The translations under genes and the position numbers were made by a program. Shown one piece after another: positions 11,592-23,500 of a DNA stretch of 64,000 nucleotides. A model generated the notes under the pieces. That model was not told where the DNA came from and did no database searches. It was given only the letters and a program-made list of their open reading frames with translations. Origin of the DNA: Desmodus rotundus. Its lineage: Eukaryota; Chordata; Mammalia; Chiroptera; Phyllostomidae. Position 1 is the first letter of the stretch. The number at the start of each line of letters is the position of its first letter. The DNA is taken from the NCBI RefSeq assembly GCF_022682495.2, contig NC_071398.1:8562934-8626933 (forward strand), in the 5' to 3' direction.

Positions 11592-14500
11592 CTGGAGAAA
11601 AAACAAACAGAAAAGAGGCATCACTTCAGGTTGTTAGAAGACAGAGGGTCAGTGCCACGGACCCCCTACTTCTGTGACACTGGAATGGGGGGTGCTGAGC
11701 TGCGGGGAAATGCGCACTGGTCAGCGGCAGGCAGGCAGGTGCCCACCGCTGTGCTGGAGGAGCCCACACTGGGGCAGATAAAGGGTCCCACGGAAGGCCT
11801 GTGGGCAGGGAGCAGCAGGAGGCCCCTGCCCGAGGATGGGCAGGTCGCCTTGTGCAGGTGGAGGAAGAGTAACAGAACCCTTCACAGGACCGTCCCTGAA
11901 TCGGATCGCGCGATGGAAAGGCAGTCCGTTCTCCGTGTCAGCGTGGAGAGGCTGTGCCGCCGGGCTCAGAGCGGGGCACGCTGCCGAACACAGTGTCCCC
12001 ACCTTGCTGCCGGGTCGTCCTCAGAGGGGCTGGCTCACCTTCGCCTTGTTCTGCACCGGGAGGTAGAGTTTGAACTCCGCTGGCAGTTCGTCTTCCGAGT
12101 ACAGTCTGTCTGAGAAGTAGACACGTCGGATGCGACAGTTGGCGTGGATCTGTGGGTGCAGGACTGGTTTTGAGAAACTAACCGTGACTGTCCTTCCTCA
12201 TTTCCTGGCCCTCCTAGAGCTCCCACCCCATGGTGCTGTCAAAGCTCCATTCCCTTGGCGCCTCCTCAGACTGGCCTGCACGGGACCGGCCTGCACGGGA
12301 CCGGCCTGCACGGGACTCTGACAGGAGGGACATCTGCTTGTCGTATTTCCCATAGTATCTGAGCCGAGTCCAGAGTATGTCCCAGAACTCTCTGAGGTCC
12401 AAGCCCCCTGGCCAGTCACTGGGAAGCTTAAGCCAGAAACCCACTCCCGTGCCACATGGGACACAAGCCGGGGAGAGAGCGCCCCCTCCCGTTCGAGGCT
12501 CCATCGGGACAAGCACCCAGCACCTGCACTCTTAGGGTCTCGATGTAGTTGGTGCCGTACGCCCGCCGCGTGAAGTCTGACAGGTTGAACTGAATCTGGT
12601 TCCAGCCCTCGTCCAGCCGCATGGGCATGGTGCAGATGAAGGGCTTGACCCGCGTGGTGCTCTGGTAGTTACTCGCCCGGAACCGCCGACGCACGTTCTT
12701 GTCATCCAGTACCTGTGACACGTACACGAGTCATGCTCATTCCTTCCTGGAAGACGCTGGCCATCTTAGACAGGAAAGGACCTGACCCCCAAAGGCTGGT
12801 TTCCCCGGTTGAGACCCGAGGGAGAACAAACAGACCAGACGCAGGTCACACTGGGTGAAGATGGCCTGGAAGTAGCAATTTTATCTGATTTGTTGCCAAG
12901 ACAACGCCAGCTGCTAATGACATATGACACACCCGTCAGGCTCTCAGGCCATAAAATGATTTCATAAACTCTCTTCCCCTTGAAAAATAAAAAATGCGAG
13001 AATAGAGACCAACAATAACCCAGTATGAAATGGTTACTCCCCACATGGACCCTACTCTAACACTTAGGCTTTGAAATCTTGTCACTAAGATTAGATTTAC
13101 TGTGTCTCTTTAATAGTTTATTCATTTATTTATTTTCGGAGACAGGGGAAGGAGGGAGAAAGAGAGGGAGAGAAACACTGATCAGTTGCCTCTCGCATGC
13201 CCCCAGCTGGGGACCTGGCCCGCAACCGAGGCGTGTGCCCTGACTGGGAATCAAACTGGCGACCTTTTAGTCCATAAGTCAGCTCTCGGTCCTCCGAGCT
13301 ACACCAGCCAGGGCTACCGCATCTCTTTAAAAACTTGGCATTAAATTATGATTACTAATATCAAATGTATGTTATAATAATTAGGACTGAAAGCAAAATA
13401 CAACCAGAGACACCGAAATAGAGAACAAACTGAGAGTTACCAGAGAGGAGGGGGGAGAGGGAAAATAGGGGAAGGGCCATCAAGGAACATGTAAAAAGGA
13501 CACATGGACAAAGCCAAAGGGGGTGGGCTCAAGGGTGGGAGGCAGGAATGAGTGGGGCGGGGGGCATGGTGGGGTGAAAATGGAGACAACTGTACTTCAA
13601 CAACAATAAAAAAAAAATTAAAAAAAATTAGGGCTGAATCAAGTGTACAGGACAGGCAGAAGAGAAGACACACAAAAGGATGGAGATACTTTGTGAGGGT
13701 GCTTTCCCCCTACAGGCTGACGGGACACCCCTCTGGGACAGCCAGGAGCATGTACGTGCCCGGGCACACGCTTACCTGTACTTCAAAGGTAAAGTATTTC
13801 TTCAGGTTTTTGATGATCATGACAAGGAATGGAAGTTTAATCCCCAGGGTCTTTTTTGGGTCCGCAGGACACGTGATGTATGTGGTGCTGTGGGAAGAGG
13901 AGACACCAACACACACTCCTAGCCGCCCCCCCCCCCACTGGGCGGTGCGCACGGCAATGGCACTCGGCCCGAGGGGTGCGGCAGAGGGCACAGCCAAAAG
14001 ATCCAGATACACTGACGACAGGCCCCTCAACCCTGAGGTCAGCTAACCCTTTAAAAAAATGCTGGCCTCGGAAACAGAAGCTCAGCACAGGACTAGACAT
14101 CAGCAATAAAATACCGGAAAACAAAGTCTGACCAGCGGATCTGAGGAAGTCCTTCAAGTGACAGAAGATCCAATTCTGATCCAAGAGAACCAACAAATGA
14201 TAGAAAACCAAAACTAAGACCGTTGTGGCACCGAAAAGCCCAGCGGCCACCCGCTGGAGGATTAGAACAATACTCCCCCAACCTACCCTGCGCTCACATG
14301 CGCACACACACACCCCCTTGGCGCAATATGAGCAACAGGCGAATACTTGCACAGCACCTAATTCGTGCTAAGCAGGTGCTAGGTGTTTCGTACACGTCCC
14401 CTTATCTGACCTTCGCATAACCCTATAAGGAAGATGCACTGTTATTACCCCCGTTCTACAGAGGGGGCAGAGGACCCTGCTGGAGGTAAGCTCCTGCACT

Positions 14501-17500
14501 CACCCCAGGCAGTCTGACCCTGCAGTCTGTGCCGCTCACAGCTGTGTCGCCCCGCCTCCCCGGAGGACAAGGTCTCTGGGAGAACAGAGTGGCAGCCTAC
14601 CTGACATTGGTCCCTTCAATCTCTAGCACCAGGGACTGGATGTCATTATCAGTGATTCTTTTGATGTGGCCATTCCGCACCTATAAGGAAGAAAATAAGT
14701 ATTGAAATATTTGGCAACAACTTTGTTAAGATTTTGAAGGCTGAGTGGGACCACTTGAAGAAAACCATATTGGCCCAAAGGGGCATCACACAGAGGTTTG
14801 AGACGTGCTACGCTGAAGCTCCTACGTAAGCAAACCATGCTGTTACTGCCGTACCAGGTCCAGCGGCGCCACAGCGGTCACGGGCAGCTTGGTGATCTAC
14901 AAATCAGGACACATTTCTTTCCGAAGAAATCAACTCAATTCAGACTCAGCTAACACTTAATCAGTTCCTGCTATGCACGAGAACATTCACACACATTCTC
15001 TCACTTAATCCTACCAACAGCAACAAAAATCACAATGTAGGTGGCGTTGTTTCCATTTGATCGAGGTGGACACCCAAGGGTGCAAATGACAGCTCCCAGG
15101 TCAGGAGTCGGGATTAACAACCAGGTCCCCACTGCCCCATACACTGCTGCAGCCAGAAAGGCCATGTGCTGAGTGTCCCTGAGGAGGAGCAACCAAAAAA
15201 TGACAGTGTGACCCCCCCCCCCCAGCTTTACTTCAGGCTTCCTCACCTTCTCCCTGAGTTTCTGCTTTTTCAGGTATGAACTCGGGTCCCCTCCGTGCCC
15301 CATGCAGGAGCCTTCGCTGGCCCTTTCAGCCCACACTGACCTCCCTTCCCTCTGACTTGTTTTTCGGGCTCAAGCAGCCCGGATGGCGCAGTTCAGCCCT
15401 TCGCCCTGCACCGCTCTGGTGGCTGCCTGTGCCGGAAGCACGTGATGGGGACGAGCCAATATTCAACACAGACCCCTCCTCTCCAAATATTCTGGAAAGA
15501 AGAAGTACCTTCAAGCAATCAACTCTTAAGCACCTAAGAGGGGCAGAGCCGGTATGTGCAAAAATGCTTCTGAGCCGGGCTGGACTGCCAGGGCTGGATA
15601 TCAGCATGTGAAAAAGACCAGCCAGGTTTCCAGGTTTGCAGGTTTCCAGCACCATTCATCAGAAAGACGCCTCCCCCCCCAAGGATAGTGAGAATGGCTA
15701 TGCTGGGCTGTGGCATCCATGATGCAACCCCTTGGCTTTCCATTGGATTTGCACAAGGGAGAGAACCCCCTGTAGAGTCTGTCTGGGAGCTGTATTTTCT
15801 TTTATTGTTTGATTATAGTTGTCCCACTTTTCCCCTGCTGCGCACCCCTTCCCTGCCCCCCACCCCCATAGTCAATCCCCACCCCATTGTCAGTGCCCAC
15901 GGGTCCTTTATACATGTTCCTTGACTTGCTCCTTCCCCTTCTTTCCCCCGTTACCCCCCTCACACCTCCCCTCTGGTCACTGTCAGTTTGTTCTTTATTT
16001 CCATGTCTCTGTTTCTCTTTTGCTCTTTTGTTTGTTTTGTTGACTAGGTTCCACTTACAGGTGAGATCATATAGTATATGCCTTTTACCGCCTGGCTTAT
16101 TCCACTTAGCATAACGCTGTCTAGTTCCATCCATGCTGTCACGAAGGGTGGGAGCTCCTTCTTTCTTTCTGCTGCGTAGCGTTCCACTGTAAATGTACTG
16201 CAATTTCTGATCCACTCGGTTACTGACGGGCACTGACAGTTGTATTTTTCAGCATGTCTGAGCCTTGTTACTGTGACTTTGACCCACTCCTGGTGTGGGT
16301 GGTGTTCCCCAGGGCACATCTGATAGCGCCGCCCATCTTTTTCTACAAGATGCCACGGAGTCTTGTCTCCTCAAAACAGTGTAAGCTCAGGGGTAGGAAC
16401 CGCATATTAAGGATAGTTTGTATCTTCTACAACACTCAGTACTGTGCCGGGCATGATGTAAGCATTCAGGCATTTGCTGACTTCTGGAATTCGTCACTCT
16501 GGGCCTTGGCACATAGGAATAATTTCAAGAAGGATTTTTTTTTTAAGTTCCTGGATACCATACCCACCACGGATTATCAGAGGAAGCCAGAGCTCCCAGG
16601 TGTATCACAAAGCCCATGAGGCTGCCAGCAGGAAGGATGCTCTCCCACAAATCACCCTCTGGTGCCCATCGTCAGAGACAGATTGCGGGGTGGATGCGCC
16701 CCAGAGCTCCGCCAATGTGGCATTTTCTGGGGTTCTCAAGGCACAAACGTCACGTGGAAGTGCTTCTCAAACAAAGCTGCCGACAACCAAGCCCCTCCTG
16801 CTTTGGATTCTAGGCCCCTTTCCAAGGGAGATTGAGGGCACAAAGGCTTGGGTCTGGGTGGCACATACCAACACGGCCCACCTCATTTCCCCCAGAAGCG
16901 CTCCCGTCCGAAGGGGCGACGTTCCCTCTATTCGCTAGCCCGCAGTTGCTGTGGAAAATCAGGCAGTGTTGATGGAGGAGGACTGAGTAGTGAAACTGTT
17001 TCCAAATGATGCGATGCAGTCACACTGATAAGAGCAGCCAGTAGTCTAACCAGATGCAAACACCAATTTTATAACATAGTAGGTAATTATTCTCTGTAAC
17101 TTCCTTTTTCTTCTTTAAAAGGTACATAGGCAACACTCAAACAGATGCTTAAATTGAAAGGATTAGGTCATTAGCACCCAAGGGCTACTCTGGCTAACAC
17201 GCAACATGCTGCAATGAATCCAACACTGTTCCAAAGCGTGGCCTCAGACCTCACACCCCCGAGGTCTCTCAGGCCAGAGCACGCAAGAAGCCTGCCTCGG
17301 CTCCGGAGAGCCTTTAGCCAGATTTCACAGGGAGGAAATGTTAGGAAACTTGCCTTCTGCCCATCTCAAGGTTTACAGCAGATGACTTCACTCCAGCAAA
17401 CCTGACTACTCAGGTCTGTACAGGGGAAGACTGCATGTAGAAGCCAACAGGCTGGACGCCAAAACAGGCTTTGCGCGTCCCTATGCCTCTGCCTTAGACG

Positions 17501-20500
17501 CGAGCAAACTCATAGCTGGGCTTCCAGTGGCTTGCTAGAGTCTTCTGTCAGCCACACAGCAGCAACCTTAGTTCTTACAGAATTAACCAGCGTGGGCCCA
17601 GAACAAGAGAACTCAGAGGAACCAAGGGAGCTTTCTGAAAGCAGCGCCCCTCAGTTTCTCTGGAGTTTTAACCTGGCTGATGGTGAGACAAGCTAAGTAG
17701 AGCTTTGCCCAGGGAGAAAGTTCAGTCCTCAAAGAAGAAAAACAAAAGTATACTCATACCACAAGCTGCCACAGCTTTGAAGTCAAATCACCATATTCTG
17801 CCATGTACCATGGCTCCCGTGTACAATGCTCACCCACGTTTTTGACCCAAACGTTCAGGGAAAAAATATTTCGTTTTAATTTTTTAAGTCCATTTATTTA
17901 CTTATTTATATTTACATATTTGTTTTTTGTATCATAAAGGAATTTTAGCATTTATTTTTTAACATACTATGGCACAAGACATTTTATGTAACAATCACAA
18001 GACACAAGGTATTTCAGGTACTACCCATGTATAATATGCATCCTTATTTTTCCTTCAAAAAATTGGGCAAAAAGAGTGTGCGTTATAAATGGCAAAACAC
18101 AGGGTAAACTGATGTGTTAGTGAATTATGATTTTTCTCCTTTTCTGGATTCAAAGGGCTGCAACTACAAACCCCTGGGAAGAAAAGAGTGGGGGGGCCGG
18201 GGGGGGGGGGGGCGCGAGGCAATTACTCAGAGACCTGAGACCCAGCGGGTGGGGAACCGCCCCCCCCCAGGCCTCTCCTCCAGGCTCTACCACTAGAACG
18301 AACGAGGGCTGGGGACAGTCAACCTGGGACGAGGCTTCATAACCACCCCAGCAACCTGGCTCATACACATCACAAGTCTTCCAGGAAGCCACCCCCCTCG
18401 GTCCAGCTCTGACAACACCCACGGCCTCAGAAAGAAAGCATCGACTTCCTTGCCTTAGCTCCTTCCAGGTCAGAGGTCACTAGGAAGGCCTGGCTTTGAA
18501 ATGAAGACAAAGTGAACCAGCATTTATTGCTCATGGTGGAAGCAGGTTTTATTTTACTTCCCTAAGTTATAAAGTGACAATTATTTTTGACTTAATTCTT
18601 TTTTATTTCCTAACATATTCCCACTATCAAAGTGTGGCCTCCAAGTGTTTTTTATTCTTCTAAACAAACAATAAGTAAAGCCAATCCTACATTTTTAAAA
18701 ATTAACCCTCCCCCACGCTACAAGCTGGAGGTACTTTAGGAGCTCCGACAACTACGAATCAGAATGGCCCCAGCCTCCACAGACACCAAGGAGGGAACCC
18801 TCAAGCCCTTCCTGCAATCCCTCCCTCAGGCTTTCTGCGGTTGCTGGGCAACTAATAAAGAACACTGACTTAAGCCCCAGGGAGGGGGGTCAGGCTGAGG
18901 GGAAAAAATACTACTAGGAGAGGGAGGAAGCTGGCCAAAGCGCTATATTTCTACAGGTGCTTTAAAAATAACACTTGGGTTGTATCCATTCCCTGCCCCC
19001 ACCTTTCCTTTTCTTTTTTTCCTGACTCCACCCACTTACCCTGGCCAGCCCCCAGCCATCTGGTATCCTAGTCTTAATGGCACAGGCTCCAGTGGCCATC
19101 AGAGCTGTCCATTTCGGCAAAACCCGTCCGCTAGGGGCTGAACTCTGTCAGAAGACGGGCCGAGGGAGACCTCTGTGGGGAGATTTGGGCATAGCTCCGA
19201 CTCCAGGCCTTGGCCTTGCAGGCTGCAAAGAGTCAAAGGCTTCTTTCTCCCCTTTTGCTACACTTAACAGGGACTATCTGTCCAGACAGCAGACGGACAA
19301 CTCTGGGTGTACACAACAAACCCTTAGTTAAAGGAAGGACAATTATGTGCGTTGCTAACCAGTCTCCTCCTAACAGCTCCTTGGAAGGGCACTCGCATCT
19401 CAAAGCCAGGCCTTCACCCGGTCATGGCGAAAGCCGTCACTCGGTCATGAAGAGTATCATCAGACTGACCCAGGCAAAGTCTGGAAACGCAGTTCTACTG
19501 CCTTCCTGTCCAAATGCTCTCAACTCTACTACTGGAAGTTGCATCAGTTTAACATACACCAACGAGGTTTACTAATTAGACGCTAGGGCGTGGGAGGTTG
19601 GGTTTTTTTTTTCCCCCTGGAGACTTTGTTCATTTTTTAAATAAGGAGCAGGAAATGGGAATCTAATAGTATCCAGCAACAACCACAAAAACGCTGGTTC
19701 TATCATTTAGTTTGGGGATAGGGGAGGGTCAGCAGCCAGGAGAGAGCAAGGTGGGAGGGAAGAAAGGCAGAGGAGCTTCTGTGAATTAACGTTGTCATCT
19801 CACAGACTTCGGATATTACCCGGAAAGACTGAAAATGCTGTTTTACACGGGGGTTAAGTGGGAGGAGAACCTCCTGGTATATTCTTTACAAACCAGAAGT
19901 AATGTTTACATTACACATAAGAGCCCTTTAATAAATGCAGTCCTTTCAGGGCCCAGAAACTAAGGGGACATTAAGAAACCCCTAATTTCTCCTGAACTCT
20001 TGGTTTGAAAAATTGCAAAGGTTTCTACCAGAAAGCTTGGAGTGTAGCCAGGAAGAGAGATCTGAAGAAGCTAATTTCAAGTGTGACTGACCATGATGAA
20101 AAGGAAGGAGAGACTCTGCAAGCGGACAGAAATTAACCCAAGGAAGCGCCTTTATGCCATGACCTAGAGACTTCTGCAGAGGTGGAGGCGTGGGTCCGAG
20201 TGGAGGGATATTACAAGTATAAAAGCCTGAAGGTAAGAGGGAGAAAGACTCCTTTTTAAAAAAATTTTATTTATCGATTTGAGAGAGAAACACCAGTCTG
20301 TTGTTCCACTTACTCATGCACTCATTGGTTGATTCTTGCATGTGCCCTGACCGGGGATCAAACCCGCAACCTTGGCACATCGGGGTGATGCTCTGAGCTA
20401 CCCAGCCAGGGCAGGGCTCCTTTCAGTTCAGTAGACAGGAGGCGAGGGGAGGTGAGCCTGGAGAACTGGGGAAGCAGGCACTGGACCACGTTAAGGGTTT

Positions 20501-23500
20501 TGGACTGAGAAAGCCATGGTAACATGACTCAATTTTTCTAATTCCATATGTCTGGTTTTACTGTGCTTCCTATTCCTCAGCATCTGAATACTGGGATCAA
20601 ATATAAACTTTTTTACTCTTGAGCAAATTCCTTAGTTTCCTGCCCGATTGAATACTGTATGCTGTAACTCTGTTGCTAAGCACTTTATACACACCTTCCT
20701 TCAATCTCCAGAACCAGGAGAGGGAGATGACATTACTACAGGAAGAGAAAACCGAGTAGTTAAGTATTTGCCCAAGGTGGCTCAGCAGAGGACAGGAACA
20801 GAGCCCGGCCACAAATCCAAGGAGTCCGACCACATTCTGGCACTGGGGGTTCAAGGTAAGAGGTTATTCTTCCCCTCAAGGAACTTGTAGTATCGTGAGG
20901 GATACTTCACTGAAGCTCTCAATGAAAAATTCTTTTAACAGAGTTTATTTATTTAATTTATTTTAGAGAGAGGGGAAAGGAGGGAGAAACAGAGGGAGTA
21001 AAACATCGACGTGCAAGACTAACATAGATCAGTTACCTCTCACATGCCCCAACTGGGGATCTGGACCCAAACCCAGGCCAGTGCCCTGACTAGGAATCAA
21101 ACCAGCAACCCTTTAGTCCACAGGCCAGCACTCAATCCACTGAGCCACACCAGCCATTTATGAGTGAAATAATGTTTAAGTTGAGATTTGAAGGATGAGA
21201 TGGGGAGAGGGGCTATGAACCTCAAAGAGGCGAATAAGCACAGGAGCTACAAATGTAACCGCGCCCATGAATATGGAGTTTGCAGATCCACTGGTGTTTT
21301 GAAAATGATATTCACTCCTCATCTTCATAAGGAGACACAGAGCCTAAACAGAAACCAAACCTAACTTTTCCAAGATTATTCTTCAGAGAAATTCTCTCTG
21401 CATAAACTCAGGAAGGAAAACAGTAAAGTCCTGTAAAACCAAAATAATAACTGAAAATACACACTATAACCAATATGTGTCTAGTGGCAAAGGTCAGGGT
21501 CATTTCTTTTCTTTTTTTTTTAAAAGATTTTATGTATTTATTTTTAGGGAGAGGAGGAGGGAGAGAGAAAAAGGGAGAGGAACATCAATGTGTGGTTGCC
21601 TCTAGTGCACCCTTCCAGGGACCTGGCCCGCAGCCCAGGCATGTGCCCTGACTGAGTATTGAACCAGCGACCCTTTGGTTTGCAGGCCAGCACTCCATCC
21701 ACTGAGCCACACCAGCCAGGGCTCGGGGTCATTTCTTGATAAATGTAGATAGTCCTTTCCCTTCTCCATCAGGCTTTGCCCTCATTTCCAGGAGCAGGGA
21801 AAATAGCTTCTGTAATTTTTTTACCTCCCCATCTATACAATGGCTACCACTTAGCTGTTGTTCAATAAATCTTTGATAAGTATACCAATTCCCAGTGTTT
21901 CCCAGACCAAACTGGATTCCCAACACTTTCTGAGGACTTTATAATACAGCCTGTGAATGTGGCCCCCAAATTTTCCTTTTTTTCCATCTCCTTTCCTTGC
22001 CCCAGGGAAAGAATTTTGCTTAAAATGAATTTTCTTCTAAAGCGTTCTTTACCAAAACTTACTCCATGTAACCTGCCAGTTGCTCTAATACTAATAATGT
22101 TTTCACAGGTGTTTATGTCATTAGGGTACCATCTGACCTCTAGCGGCGTTAAGGGACACAGTGCACCATGGTTACTTTGCTTTTACGTTTCTTGTACAAA
22201 CATACTGACTAGTCCAAAAGCTGCGTTTGAAAAATAACTAGGGCAGATCGAGCACAGAAGGTTGAAATGGGCCACTCCGATAAAAGTCTCACCTAACAGA
22301 AATGCTGAAGCCTCCTGAGCACTGAATTCTTTGTCAGTGAGTTCTCTGACCTGCTCTGAAAACCCTTCCTCCTGAGCAGGTCCCGTTCTCTGTTTCAGTT
22401 GCCCTATATTGACACTTTGTTTCATTTCCAAGTTCACCTAGCACTCAAGGTCACTCTCTCTATGCCTTCTGACAGCCCACAACGAAGTCAAGCTACAGCA
22501 GAGAAGCCCTTACCGGGTTCTTACAGAGTTTCCGGTTCGCTCACTGTGGGTTCTCTTTGCAGAGGTGCAGTTTCCAGCTTACAATGTTTTATTCCAATGT
22601 GAACACCACTGTGCAACTGAAAGCCTCAGAGGTGGAGGCAAAAATTAAGGAACTGCTTTCCATGTAATGCCCTCGGCATTTGCTCTCGACTGTGGACAGA
22701 ATCAGTGTGAGTGAGCAGAGGGGGTCAGCTTTTTCACTTGTGCGTAAAGCCCAAGCTCGTTACGTTCAAATCTTTCAACTGTCTTATAAAAATGACATTA
22801 TGAACACACCACCCCCAGAGCTGCTTTCAGAACGCGGAATTTCCCACTGGCAACACGCAAAAGGCTGTCCGTGTTCTCCCCTGGTCCCTAGGAAGCCCAA
22901 AACTCACCTGTGGGTAAGGGAAAACAAAAAGTCGTTCTGAGATGAAATCCAAAGTTCTTGGCTTCATTACCATCACGCTGCTTATTTGGATTATTCTACA
23001 TTCATCTCTATAAAAACACCCTTGGACATACCACCTCTCTTCATTCCACCCTGAGGAGAGCAGTAACGTTATAACCTAAATTACCAGGCTTCCAGAGTGC
23101 CAACCTTAACTTAGATTCAAAAAAAGGCCCTGGCCAGTGTGGTTCAGTGGATTGCGCGCCGGCCTGCAAACCACAGGGTCGCGGGTTCCATCCCAGTCAG
23201 GGCACATGCCTGGGTTTCAGGCCAGGTCCCCAGTAGGGGGCGCGCAAGAGGCAACCACACATCGATGTTTCTCTCCCTCTCTTTCTCCCTCCCTTACCCC
23301 CTAAAAAATAAATAAAATCTTTAAAAAAGAAAAAAAAAGGTACAGCTGACTGTCAGGAAATTTGCACGAGATGTTAAGGATCAAAGTAATAAAATGCAGA
23401 CCCACCCAAGGCTGCTAGACACACGTGCCCCCTATTCCTCATCGCCTGGGGTCGGTGAAGGGATCACCCTGTGGATGCCTGGATGCCTGGAGAAAGATAA

